From Sulfitobacter sp. M05 (GTDB taxonomy: Bacteria; Pseudomonadota; Alphaproteobacteria; Rhodobacterales; Rhodobacteraceae), in assembly GCF_029285175.1 (NCBI RefSeq), contig NZ_JABEDH010000001.1, positions 248,001 through 312,000 on the forward strand: a DNA stretch of 64,000 nt, read 5' to 3'. The notes beneath the pieces are model-generated. The model saw nothing but the letters and a program-made list of their open reading frames with translations. It did not search any database and was not told where the DNA came from. This document shows positions 53,418 through 64,000 of the stretch, piece by piece (within the stretch, counting starts at the first letter, position 1; each line of letters starts with the position of its first letter). Made by a program: the position numbers and the translations under genes.

Positions 53418-54074
53418 ATGGTGTTGGAATTTTCAAAGGTTCAAAAATCCTTTGCCACCAGCGACGGGGATGTGCCGGTGCTGCGCGGGATCAGCTTTGA
53501 TCTGGCGGCGGGGCAAACATTGGCGTTGACGGGGGAATCCGGTAGCGGCAAAAGCACGCTCTTGCATGTGGCGGCAGGTCTTGAGCCGTTCGAGGGCGGC
53601 AGCGTCAGTGTCGCGGGGCAAGACCTTGGCGGTATGGATGATGGTGCCCGCGCGGCCTTGCGGCGACGTGATATTGCGTTGATCTTTCAGCAATTTAACT
53701 TGATACCTTCGCTTACTGTGGCGGCAAATATCGCGTTTCAGGCGCGCCTGTCAGGACGGGCGGATGATGCCCATACTGACCGCGTGGCAAAGGCGCTGGG
53801 CCTGTCCGCCCATATGTCCAAATATCCCGAAACCCTGTCCGGCGGCCAACAGCAACGGGTGGCCATTGCCCGCGCTCTGGCAGCGAAACCAAAACTCTTG
53901 CTGGCGGACGAGCCGACCGGCAATCTGGACGAGGGCACCGCCGAAGAGGTGCTGGAACAGATGCTTGATCTTGTCAGCCAGACCGGTGCGTCTCTGATGG
54001 TGGTCACCCATTCCCCCGCCATCGCCGCCCGTATGCAGCGCCGGCTGCATCTGCAAAACGGTGTGTTGGCATGA
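53418..54074 (+). CDS. ABC transporter ATP-binding protein (LolD/MacB-like)
   Basis: 218 residues from ATG 53418, with AGGGGG upstream; an upstream TTG at 53397 is less likely. Walker A is GESGSGKSTLLH, the signature LSGGQQQRVAIARALA and Walker B LLLADEPTGNLDEGTAEEVL, with an HxSP-type switch (VVTHSPAIAAR). The size and LDEGTAEEVL fit ATPases that pair with FtsX-like permeases. It overlaps the permease start (ATGA). Confidence 0.92.
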   Translation: MVLEFSKVQKSFATSDGDVPVLRGISFDLAAGQTLALTGESGSGKSTLLHVAAGLEPFEGGSVSVAGQDLGGMDDGARAALRRRDIALIFQQFNLIPSLTVAANIAFQARLSGRADDAHTDRVAKALGLSAHMSKYPETLSGGQQQRVAIARALAAKPKLLLADEPTGNLDEGTAEEVLEQMLDLVSQTGASLMVVTHSPAIAARMQRRLHLQNGVLA

Positions 54075-56446
54075 TACGGGCCTGTTTTTCGGCGCTCTGG
54101 TCCCATTGGCGGCGAAATCCGGTTCAGCTGTTTGCCTATCTGGCGGGGCTGGCCTTGGCGACAGCGCTTTGGTCCGGTGTGCAGGCGATCAACGCCGAGG
54201 CCCGTGCCAGCTATGGCGCTGCCGCCGCGACCTTAGGTGAAGGTCAGCATGACCAGCTGGTGCCGCGTCAGGGCGACCGCATTCCACAAGAGCGTTTCAT
54301 CGCGCTGAGGCGGGCCGGTTGGCTGGTGTCACCGGTTACAGAGGGGCGACTTGCCGGGCTGCGCCTTATTGGCATTGATCCAGTGACGGCCCCCGGTGGC
54401 CTCGCCGGGCTTAAAGCAGATCAGCTTTTGACCCGCGGCACTGGTGGCGCAGAACAGGTCTTTGTGAACCCGCAAACGGCCCAAGAGTTCGGTGGTGGTC
54501 TGGCTGTAACACTTGATCCAGACATTGCCGTGGGGATCGGCATCGCCGATATCGGCAGAGTGCAGAACCTGTTGGGGCACAGCGATTTGTCACGGCTGAT
54601 TGTACTGCCCGATCAACCACTTGGTCGTCCGGATCTATCGGCCATCGCCCCGGATCTGCGCCTTCAGGCGGCGCAGCAAAGCGCGGATATCGGACAGTTG
54701 ACCGACAGTTTCCACCTCAACCTCACAGCCTTTGGTCTGCTCAGTTTTGCGGTGGGTTTGTTCATTGTGCATAGCACCATCGGTCTGGCATTCGAACAGC
54801 GGCGCGGGATGATCCGGACGCTGCGCTCTTTGGGGGTGCCCCTGCGGCTTTTGGTTACGCTGATTGCGGTCGAGATGATGGCGTGGGCCGCCATTGGGGC
54901 CAGTTTGGGGGTCGTGGCGGGCTATCTGATTGCGGCCCTGTTGCTGCCTGATGTCGCGGCGACCCTGCGCGGCCTCTATGGCGCCGAGATTTCCGGCACC
55001 CTGCAAATCCGACCTGAATGGTGGCTGTCGGGTCTGTTGATCGCGTTGCTGGGCACGGCTGGTGCGCTGGCGGGGCGCATCTGGCAGATCAGCCGGATGC
55101 CGCTGCTGGCAAGTGTGCGACCGCGTGCCTGGGTGATGGCCTCGGCTGCGCGGTTCCGCCTGCCGACTCTGGCCGCTGCGGTACTGTTAAGCGGGGCATT
55201 GGTGCTGGCGCTTGTCGGGCAAGGGTTGTTTGCAGGTTTTACCCTGTTGGGTTGTTTACTGATCGGTGCAGCCCTTGCCTTGCCTGCGGTGACCTCTGTG
55301 GTGCTGTCCGGTTTCGAAGGGCGCGCCCGTACCCCGTTGTGGGAATGGTTCTGGGCCGACACGCGCCAGCAATTGCCGGGCCTTAGCCTTGCGTTAATGG
55401 CGCTGTTGCTGGCGGTTTCGGCCAATATCGGTGTATCGACCATGGTGTCCAGTTTCCGTCTGACTTTTATCGGGTTTCTGGATCAACGCCTCGCTCCAGA
55501 GCTGTTTGTGCAGGTCGAAACCCCAGAGCAAAGCACCGCGCTGCTGGGCTATCTTGATACCAATGCCATTGAGGTGCTGCCGCTGATGTCGGTGCAAACC
55601 CGCGTCACCGGGCGCCCAACCGAGCTCTATGGTGTGCGGGTTGGCCCGACCTACCGCGAAAACTGGGCTTTTCTGGACGCAAGGGCACAGCCCTGGAACG
55701 CGGTAGAGGCGGGGCGGGCTGTCGTGGTCAATGAACAGCTGGCGCGCCGCGCGGGGCTTTGGGTTGGGGATAATATCGAGATCGACACAGGGGTGATCCT
55801 GCCTATTGCGGCGGTGGTCGGGGATTACGGCAACCCCAGCGGGCAGGTGGTGATTTCGCAGACACTGTTCCAAAGGCTGCATCCCACTCAGGTGCCGCTG
55901 CGCTTTGGTATCCGGACGCAAGACGCCAGCGGACTGCGCGCAGAGCTTTCGGCGCAATTTGGCATTGCGCCCAATGCGATGACGGATCAGGCGGCGATCA
56001 AGGCGCTGTCGATGCAGGTGTTTGAACGGACGTTTACCGTGACCGCCGCCCTGAACGCCCTGACGCTGATGGTTGCCGGTTTCGCCATCCTGATGAGCTT
56101 GCTGACATTGGCCGATCTGCGTGTCCCACAGCTTGCGCCGGTCTGGGCGCTTGGGTTGACCCGCCGCTGGCTGGGCTGGCTTGAGGTGTTGCGCGCAGTG
56201 GCGCTGGCGGCGTTGGTATTCCTTTGCGCGGTCCCGCTGGGGCTGGCGTTGGCTTGGGTCTTGCTGAGCATCATCAACGTCGAGGCCTTTGGCTGGCAAC
56301 TTCCGATGTATCTGTTTCCCGCGGAATATCTTTGGTTGGGCATCTATGCGCTGGGTGCGGCTGTGCTGGCGGCCCTCTGGCCGGCGCTACGCCTGATGCG
56401 CACGCCGCCCTCCGCATTGCTCAAGGTTTTTGCCAATGAACGTTAG
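54071..56446 (+). CDS. FtsX-like ABC transporter permease
   Basis: 791 residues. It has an N-terminal membrane segment followed by a large periplasmic domain (about residues 40-220), a first block of membrane segments (LLSFAVGLFIVHSTIGLAFE, LVTLIAVEMMAWAAIGASLG), further periplasmic parts and a last FtsX domain (LTLMVAGFAILMSLLTLADL, RVPQLAPVWALGLTRRWLGW). It is the tandem form with two FtsX-type cores. With the ATPase and the secreted lipocalin-like protein it likely exports or extracts a lipid or lipoprotein. Substrate unknown. Confidence 0.88.
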   Translation: MIRACFSALWSHWRRNPVQLFAYLAGLALATALWSGVQAINAEARASYGAAAATLGEGQHDQLVPRQGDRIPQERFIALRRAGWLVSPVTEGRLAGLRLIGIDPVTAPGGLAGLKADQLLTRGTGGAEQVFVNPQTAQEFGGGLAVTLDPDIAVGIGIADIGRVQNLLGHSDLSRLIVLPDQPLGRPDLSAIAPDLRLQAAQQSADIGQLTDSFHLNLTAFGLLSFAVGLFIVHSTIGLAFEQRRGMIRTLRSLGVPLRLLVTLIAVEMMAWAAIGASLGVVAGYLIAALLLPDVAATLRGLYGAEISGTLQIRPEWWLSGLLIALLGTAGALAGRIWQISRMPLLASVRPRAWVMASAARFRLPTLAAAVLLSGALVLALVGQGLFAGFTLLGCLLIGAALALPAVTSVVLSGFEGRARTPLWEWFWADTRQQLPGLSLALMALLLAVSANIGVSTMVSSFRLTFIGFLDQRLAPELFVQVETPEQSTALLGYLDTNAIEVLPLMSVQTRVTGRPTELYGVRVGPTYRENWAFLDARAQPWNAVEAGRAVVVNEQLARRAGLWVGDNIEIDTGVILPIAAVVGDYGNPSGQVVISQTLFQRLHPTQVPLRFGIRTQDASGLRAELSAQFGIAPNAMTDQAAIKALSMQVFERTFTVTAALNALTLMVAGFAILMSLLTLADLRVPQLAPVWALGLTRRWLGWLEVLRAVALAALVFLCAVPLGLALAWVLLSIINVEAFGWQLPMYLFPAEYLWLGIYALGAAVLAALWPALRLMRTPPSALLKVFANER

Positions 56447-57494
56447 GCTGTCGCACATGGTGCAACTCGCTACCTTTCTCTTGCTGTTCCCCATGACCCT
56501 CTGGGCGCAAGGGTTTTCCGGTCTCGGTGCAGAGGTGCAAGGGTTTGCGACCCCGCAACCGGACCCGCAATTCAGCTTTCCCGCCGATCACGGCGCGCAT
56601 CCTGATTACCGGATCGAATGGTGGTATCTGACCGCCAACCTGCAAGGCCCCGATGGCACGGCCTACGGGCTGCAATGGACGTTGTTTCGAACCGCACTGG
56701 CACCGGGCGAGGCGGCAGGCTGGTCCTCGCCGCAGATATGGTTTGCCCATGCCGCGGTGACCACGCCGGATGCCCATCACGCCACGGAACGCTTTGCCCG
56801 CGGGGGGATCGGACAGGCCGGGGTGCAGGCCGCACCGTTTCATGCGTGGATTGATGAATGGTCTCTGAAAGGCGCGGATTTCGACGCCATGTCCCTGACG
56901 GCAAGCGGCCCGGACTTTGGCTATGATATGGCTTTGACCGCGCGGGGGCCGTTGGTGTTTCACGGGGACGGGGGTTATTCCGTAAAGTCACAGCAGGGGC
57001 AGGCGAGCTATTATTATTCGCAGCCCTACTTTGACATCACCGGTACATTGTCGTTGCCTGACGGGGTGGTGGCGGTGACCGGTTCGGCCTGGCTTGATCG
57101 CGAATGGTCGTCCCAGCCCCTGGGCAAGATGCAAACCGGCTGGGATTGGTTTTCATTGTCCTTTGATGAGGGGGCCAAGCTGATGGGGTTCCAGCTGCGT
57201 CAGACCGATGGGGGGGGCTATAGCGCCTCTACATGGATCGCGCCGGACGGCACGGCGACGGCCTTGCCAGCTGGTGCCTTCGCGGCCGAACCGCTGCAAA
57301 CCCATTCGGTTGCGGGACGCGACGTTCCGGTTAAATGGCAGGTGCGCCTGCCGGCCCGTGGTGTTGATGTCAACGTTTCAGCATTGAACCGCGCAGCATG
57401 GATGGGCCTGTCGATCCCCTATTGGGAGGGGCCGGTGCGCATAGAGGGCAGCCATACAGGCGTCGGGTATCTGGAGATGACAGGTTATGAATGA
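56436..57494 (+). CDS. Lipocalin-like / AttH-type secreted protein
   Basis: 352 residues from ATG 56436, inside the last codons of the permease gene. A signal peptide (LATFLLLFPMTLWA) precedes two lipocalin-like barrels. The first has YRIEWWYLTANLQGPDGTAY and the second LDREWSSQPLGKMQTGWDWF, both marks of the AttH/CrtC-like family. Such proteins follow FtsX-like permeases in many proteobacteria and are thought to bind hydrophobic ligands in the periplasm. It overlaps the next gene by 8 bases, so the whole block is one operon. Confidence 0.85.
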   Translation: MNVRLSHMVQLATFLLLFPMTLWAQGFSGLGAEVQGFATPQPDPQFSFPADHGAHPDYRIEWWYLTANLQGPDGTAYGLQWTLFRTALAPGEAAGWSSPQIWFAHAAVTTPDAHHATERFARGGIGQAGVQAAPFHAWIDEWSLKGADFDAMSLTASGPDFGYDMALTARGPLVFHGDGGYSVKSQQGQASYYYSQPYFDITGTLSLPDGVVAVTGSAWLDREWSSQPLGKMQTGWDWFSLSFDEGAKLMGFQLRQTDGGGYSASTWIAPDGTATALPAGAFAAEPLQTHSVAGRDVPVKWQVRLPARGVDVNVSALNRAAWMGLSIPYWEGPVRIEGSHTGVGYLEMTGYE

Positions 57495-58041
57495 TGTGGA
57501 CGATCTGGGCGCGTTTCTGGACGGGGCATGGAGCCATCTGGAACATGGCGTGGCGCAGGCCACCTCTCTGGCGCGGTACCCGACCTTTGCGACGGTCAGT
57601 CCCGACGGCGTGCCACAGGCGCGCACCGTGGCCTTGCGCAGGGCGGATCGTGACAGGGGCAGGCTTGAGGTTCAGACGGATATTGAAACAGAAAAGGTGA
57701 CCGCCCTGCGGCACAATCCGACGGCGGCCTTACATGTCTGGTTGCCCGAAGCAGATTTGCAAATCAGGTTGACCGCGCGGGTGACGATCCTGACAGGGGC
57801 GGCGGTAGATGACGCATGGGCCAGAGTGCCCGCCACCTCGCGGGTTTCATATGGAACTGAGCCGCTGCCGGGCACACCGATTGCGCAGGTCTATGCCTAT
57901 GAAAAGCCTGCCAATCGCAGCCGCTTTGCGGTGTTGGACTGCCAGCTGACGCATATTGATCTGGTGCATCTCGATACCCGCCACCGGCGCGCGGCATTCT
58001 CTGTCACCGACGGCTGGCGAGGCAAATGGCTAGCCCCCTAA
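57487..58041 (+). CDS. Pyridoxamine 5'-phosphate oxidase family flavoprotein
   Basis: 184 residues. ARYPTFATVSPDGVPQARTV, ALRRADRDRGRLEVQTDIET and EKVTALRHNPTAALHVWLPE match the split-barrel FMN-binding fold. The C-terminal part with HLDTRHRRAAFSVTDGW is shorter than PdxH. It probably binds FMN or heme and acts as an oxidoreductase on an unknown substrate. It starts within the end of the lipocalin-like gene. Confidence 0.87.
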   Translation: MNDVDDLGAFLDGAWSHLEHGVAQATSLARYPTFATVSPDGVPQARTVALRRADRDRGRLEVQTDIETEKVTALRHNPTAALHVWLPEADLQIRLTARVTILTGAAVDDAWARVPATSRVSYGTEPLPGTPIAQVYAYEKPANRSRFAVLDCQLTHIDLVHLDTRHRRAAFSVTDGWRGKWLAP

Positions 58042-58130
58042 AGCTTTTCGAGTTTTGATCGAAACGCCATAAGCTGGCACTGAGGCGGGACGCTCTAATG
58101 GGTCCTGAAACCAAGAGCAGGCGCACCAAA

Positions 58131-58170
58131 GAAAACAGGCCCCTCCGATCTCTCGGAAGGGCCTGTTTTC
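58131..58170. terminator. Bidirectional intrinsic terminator between the PNPOx and katG genes
   Basis: A long near-perfect hairpin (AACAGGCCC and GGGCCTGTT with internal TCCGA/TCGGA) runs from 58131 to 58170 and carries GAAAA before and TTTTC after it, so it can work on both strands. It lies between convergent genes, 90 bases after the PNPOx stop and 17 before the katG stop. Confidence 0.9.
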
Positions 58171-58186
58171 TTTTGTCGTTAGCCGC

Positions 58187-60503
<2,317 letters not shown>

Positions 60504-61400
60504 ATGACAAACTTCACCATCCGTCAGTTGCGCTATTTTGAAGCTTTGGCCCAGCATAAACATTTTGGCCGTGCGGCAGAGGCCTCGTCGGTCTCGCAGC
60601 CGGCCTTGTCTGTTCAGATCAAGGAGTTGGAAGAAAGCCTTGGCACGCTACTGGTTGAGCGGGCGGCGCGGCAGGTCCAACTGACAGCATTCGGCGAGGC
60701 ATTTTTGGAGCGTGTGGCGGTGATCCTGCGCTCTGTTGATGAGCTGGACGATTTTGCCCGGGCAGCCAAGGGGCAGTTAAGTGGGCGTTTCCGCCTTGGT
60801 GTGATTCCGACCATTGCGCCCTATCTGTTGCCGGCGCTGATTGGGAAACTGAACCAAAGCCATCCGGCAATTGATCTGCATGTGCGCGAAACCCTGACAC
60901 CACGGTTGGTGCAGGAGGTGCAACAAGGCCGATTGGACACAGCCATCGTGGCGCTGCCGGTCTCGGAGCCGGCGCTGACCGAGATGGCTCTGTTCAGCGA
61001 AAACTTTCTTTTGGTGCGCCCGCAAAGTGCTGCGCATCAGCCTGCCCCAAGGGGGGAGGACCTGCGCGATATGCGGCTTTTGTTGTTGGAAGAGGGGCAT
61101 TGCCTGCGCGATCAGACCCTGTCGTTTTGCCATGCGCCTACCGCCATATCCCGCGACGGCCTTGATGGCAGTTCTCTGTCTACATTGGTGCAGATGGTGG
61201 GTGCGGGCATCGGTGTAACGATGATTCCACAGATGGCCGTCGAGGTCGAAACCCGGTCTGCGGATGTAAGTTGTACGTCCTTTTCCGGATCACAGCCGGG
61301 GCGGACCGTGGGGATGATTTGGCGAAAATCCAACCCGTTATCAGAGGCTTTCGCCAGCGTGGCAGAGGTCGTGCGCAGCTGCGGGCCGCCGCAGCTGTAG
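60504..61400 (+). CDS. oxyR: Hydrogen peroxide sensor OxyR
   Basis: 298 residues. The winged helix ([40 protein letters not shown]) precedes a substrate-binding domain with the redox pair C200 and C209 in [18 protein letters not shown], at the spacing known for OxyR. TGxGI-type blocks ([20 protein letters not shown]) follow. On oxidation a disulfide forms and katG is activated. The gene is divergent to katG. Confidence 0.95.
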   Translation: MTNFTIRQLRYFEALAQHKHFGRAAEASSVSQPALSVQIKELEESLGTLLVERAARQVQLTAFGEAFLERVAVILRSVDELDDFARAAKGQLSGRFRLGVIPTIAPYLLPALIGKLNQSHPAIDLHVRETLTPRLVQEVQQGRLDTAIVALPVSEPALTEMALFSENFLLVRPQSAAHQPAPRGEDLRDMRLLLLEEGHCLRDQTLSFCHAPTAISRDGLDGSSLSTLVQMVGAGIGVTMIPQMAVEVETRSADVSCTSFSGSQPGRTVGMIWRKSNPLSEAFASVAEVVRSCGPPQL

Positions 61401-61486
61401 CGGCGTTAATCGGCTGGAAACGAATGTCTGCCAAAAACCGCGCAACCGGTCCGCTTGGACCCCCTGTTGCGCAAAGGAAGTGCCAG

Positions 61487-64000
61487 ATGTCTGAAAATGC
61501 TGCCCCGGAAAACCGCGTTTCCTTTTTTAACAGCCTGTTTTTTCAAACAACCTCTGTTGTGATGATTTGTATTTTTCTGGTTGTATCGGTCATTGAATAC
61601 AAAAATCGCTCGGTCATGCTGGAAACGACCGAGCGCACAATGAGCGTGCGAGCGCAGGAGGTAACTGAACTTCTGGCCATGCAGATGGGCGGGTCGATTA
61701 AGTTCACCAATGTCGATGCTCTGTCTCATATTGTCAGCGGGGTACTGGAAAATTCAGGCGATGATGCGTTGGGCGGTATGGTTTTTGATCCGGGCGAAAG
61801 GGTGATCTATCAGACGGATGATATGGTGCCGGACGGGGTGCGTGCCCGGATGTCTGATCTGGCGCGGGAGGCCTTGGCAACCGGGGAACCGACGTTGTCC
61901 GGTGACGGGGTAATTGCCGCTATTCCCAGCCACTTCGGGGGAGAGAACGAAGTGGTTGGCGTGGTTGTGACAGCCTGGACGATGGAGCCCGCGCTTGCAG
62001 CATTGGCGCGAGAAGAGATGACTTTGCTGGCTTTTGGAGGTGTTGTTTTTCTGGTGGCGATGGTCTTTGCGACCGTATTTCTGCGGTTTCGCCTGTCGCA
62101 ACCTTTGGCAAGTCTTGGGCTGGCGATGGGGGCGGTTGCCCGCGGCGAATATGATACCGAGGTGCCTTTTACGGCGCGGCGCGATGAAATCGGGCAAATG
62201 GCAAATCGGCTGGACCAGTTCCGCGCCAAACTGGCACAAGCACGGGAGCAGGAATTCGAGAACCTTTTCAAAAGCGCCGCATTGGAAGGCTCTGCTGCGG
62301 CAATGATGATCGTGGATACCTCTTTCAAGATCACCTTTGTAAACCCGGCCTGTGTTGATCTGATGGAAAACTTGTTGCCCGATATCAAAGAGGTATGGCC
62401 GGATATCAAACCGGTCTCTCTTGTCAGCGAAGATCTGGGCAAGCTGTCCCAACTTAGGGAGATGCTGATCAAGGTGACAAACCCGGACGCTGACCTGTCC
62501 AAGGACGAGCGCACAGTGAATCTGCGTACGGGGGCGCGCATTCTACGCCTGAATGTCAATCCGGTACATAATGCCGAGGGGGAGTTGTTCGGATGTGTCG
62601 TCGAATGGGATGATCGGACCAATGCCGCGCAGGACGGGGCTTTGGTTCAGGCAATCAACGCGGCACAGGCCCGCATTGTCTTTGGAAAATCTGGCGATGT
62701 CATTGATGCAAATGAGATTTTCCTGTCGATGATCGGCGGCGTGTTCGAAGACACGGCTGTTTGCAGTCTGGCAAGTATTTTTAAGAGCAACCTGGAGGGG
62801 GATAGTACAGGTGATGAATTTTTCCGTCAGGTTCTGCAGGAAGAAATTCAGCAAGGCCGCTTTAACGCCTATAGCAAGTTTGCTGACAAATCCTTTGTTG
62901 TGGATGGCAGCTTTGCTGTGATTCGGACTGAGGAGGGCACACCTGACCGCGTTACCTTTATCGGCACAGATGTTACTGAGCAGGAAACCGCGATTAAGGC
63001 GGCCGAAGCCGAGCGAATCCGCGCGACTGAAGAACAGACCAAGGTTGTCCAAATCCTTGGCATAGGGTTGAACAAGCTCTCGGACGGCAATCTTGAATGT
63101 GTCATCGACGAAGAGGTGCCAGATGTCTATCTGAAACTGCGTGACGATTTCAACGCGACGGTAAAATCCCTGCGCGACGCAATTTCCGCTGTGATCCACA
63201 ATTCTGACTCGATTCGAAACGAAACCGGTGAAATCACCTCGGCGGCGGATGACCTGTCGCGCCGCACAGAGAAACAGGCCGCCACCTTGGAAGAAACGGC
63301 TGCCGCCTTGGATGAGCTGACGGTTTCAGTGCGTTCAGCTGCGGAAAGTGCGGATCACGCCAGCAAGATGTCAGCGGATGCGCAACGTAATGCGGATCAG
63401 GGCGGCGAAGTGGCCCGACGGGCGGTGACGGCGATGGACGGGATCAAAAACTCTTCGCAAGAAATCTCTAAAATCACCAGTGTGATTGACGATATCGCCT
63501 TTCAAACCAACCTTTTGGCCCTCAACGCGGGCGTTGAAGCGGCACGTGCCGGCGAGGCTGGACGCGGCTTCGCGGTGGTTGCCACCGAAGTGCGGGCTTT
63601 GGCGCAGCGGTCTTCTGACGCCGCGCGGGAAATTAACGAACTGATCAACTCAAGCGGCGAACAGGTGCAGCAGGGTGTCGATTTGGTGGACCGGACCGGC
63701 AAGGCGCTGGCATCCATCGTGACCTCGGTAGACGAGATTTCAAGCAGGGTGGCCAATATTGCAACATCTGCACGCGAGCAATCCAGTGGGTTGGCCGAAA
63801 TCAATACAGCCGTGAATGAACTGGACCATGTAACGCAACAGAATGCGGCAATGTTCGAGGAAACCACAGCAGCGAGCCATGCCTTGACCTCGGAAGCGGA
63901 TGCATTGGTGCAGGCGGTGTCGCGTTTCAAGCTGGATATGAACCGACAGGACAAGCGCAGTGCCGCAGTTGTGACGCCGGCACAAGACTCGTCCGCGACA
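61487..64000 (+). CDS. Methyl-accepting chemotaxis protein with PAS-like domains (3' end off edge)
   Basis: The frame is open from ATG 61487 (AAGGAAG upstream) to the right edge, 838 codons without stop, so the C-terminus is missing. An N-terminal membrane segment ([20 protein letters not shown]) is followed by a short periplasmic part and a second segment near residue 180 ([20 protein letters not shown]), then HAMP. Two PAS-like regions follow ([40 protein letters not shown]). The signalling tip is [20 protein letters not shown] with [20 protein letters not shown]. The tip has GVEA where most receptors read AIEA. It would signal to CheA. No ligand can be named. Confidence 0.92.
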   Translation, partial: MSENAAPENRVSFFNSLFFQTTSVVMICIFLVVSVIEYKNRSVMLETTERTMSVRAQEVTELLAMQMGGSIKFTNVDALSHIVSGVLENSGDDALGGMVFDPGERVIYQTDDMVPDGVRARMSDLAREALATGEPTLSGDGVIAAIPSHFGGENEVVGVVVTAWTMEPALAALAREEMTLLAFGGVVFLVAMVFATVFLRFRLSQPLASLGLAMGAVARGEYDTEVPFTARRDEIGQMANRLDQFRAKLAQAREQEFENLFKSAALEGSAAAMMIVDTSFKITFVNPACVDLMENLLPDIKEVWPDIKPVSLVSEDLGKLSQLREMLIKVTNPDADLSKDERTVNLRTGARILRLNVNPVHNAEGELFGCVVEWDDRTNAAQDGALVQAINAAQARIVFGKSGDVIDANEIFLSMIGGVFEDTAVCSLASIFKSNLEGDSTGDEFFRQVLQEEIQQGRFNAYSKFADKSFVVDGSFAVIRTEEGTPDRVTFIGTDVTEQETAIKAAEAERIRATEEQTKVVQILGIGLNKLSDGNLECVIDEEVPDVYLKLRDDFNATVKSLRDAISAVIHNSDSIRNETGEITSAADDLSRRTEKQAATLEETAAALDELTVSVRSAAESADHASKMSADAQRNADQGGEVARRAVTAMDGIKNSSQEISKITSVIDDIAFQTNLLALNAGVEAARAGEAGRGFAVVATEVRALAQRSSDAAREINELINSSGEQVQQGVDLVDRTGKALASIVTSVDEISSRVANIATSAREQSSGLAEINTAVNELDHVTQQNAAMFEETTAASHALTSEADALVQAVSRFKLDMNRQDKRSAAVVTPAQDSSAT

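Noticed and set aside
55394-56299. Minus-strand frame of about 300 codons within the FtsX-like permease
   Set aside because: Gln/His/Arg-rich composition and no family similarity; the permease on the plus strand is intact.

Overview
The window looks like a chromosomal segment of a marine alphaproteobacterium of the Rhodobacterales (roseobacter group). Signs are the GC-rich housekeeping genes, an Lrp-type regulator divergent from putA, the chain SPOR lipoprotein - D-Ala-D-Ala carboxypeptidase - tmk - holB - tatD, SdhE, an LdtR-like MarR protein, tandem DUF1194 proteins, ThyX, and a compact type II-C Cas9. Species cannot be set from the sequence; a Sulfitobacter/Roseobacter-like organism is plausible.

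Layout. 1-3.4 kb: 5' part of putA, its regulator, tRNA-Leu(UAA), a serine-recombinase remnant and a CPA1 antiporter. 3.4-10.2 kb: a MITE-like inverted-repeat element, an AEC transporter and a housekeeping run on the minus strand. 10.4-18.4 kb: an accessory island beside tRNA-Ser(UGA). It holds a truncated tyrosine recombinase, an unknown protein, a complete type II-C CRISPR-Cas locus (tracrRNA on the minus strand, then cas9-cas1-cas2 on plus, then a 6-repeat array read on minus), a gutted IS5-family element and the tail of a second integrase. 18.4-26.6 kb: a BCCT transporter with a catabolic operon (DUF3726, unknown 567-aa protein, M19-like protein, aldehyde dehydrogenase, LysR) and a divergent RidA. 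26.6-38.4 kb: cytochrome c, hotdog thioesterase, an A+T-rich NYN-domain gene, parE, MATE, aspartate aminotransferase, XRE-SdhE and an LdtR-like gene. 38.4-44 kb: two VWA/DUF1194 proteins, glyoxalase I, a Slam-type outer-membrane translocon with its probable surface lipoprotein, and thyX. 44-50.4 kb: a tight four-gene minus-strand operon (nitrilase-type amidase, Orn/Lys/Arg decarboxylase, ATP-grasp ligase, C45 Ntn acyltransferase-like protein). 50.4-64 kb: gabT with a divergent PuuR-like regulator, a LolD/FtsX-like exporter with a lipocalin-like protein, katG-oxyR and a chemoreceptor that runs off the right edge.

Three systems deserve most attention. First, the CRISPR locus, whose tracrRNA could be found by its anti-repeat and terminator. 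Second, the amidase-decarboxylase-ligase-acyltransferase operon, which reads like an uncharacterised polyamine or amino-acid conjugate pathway. Third, the Slam plus surface-lipoprotein pair. All functions are inferred from visible motifs and family knowledge; no database search was run.
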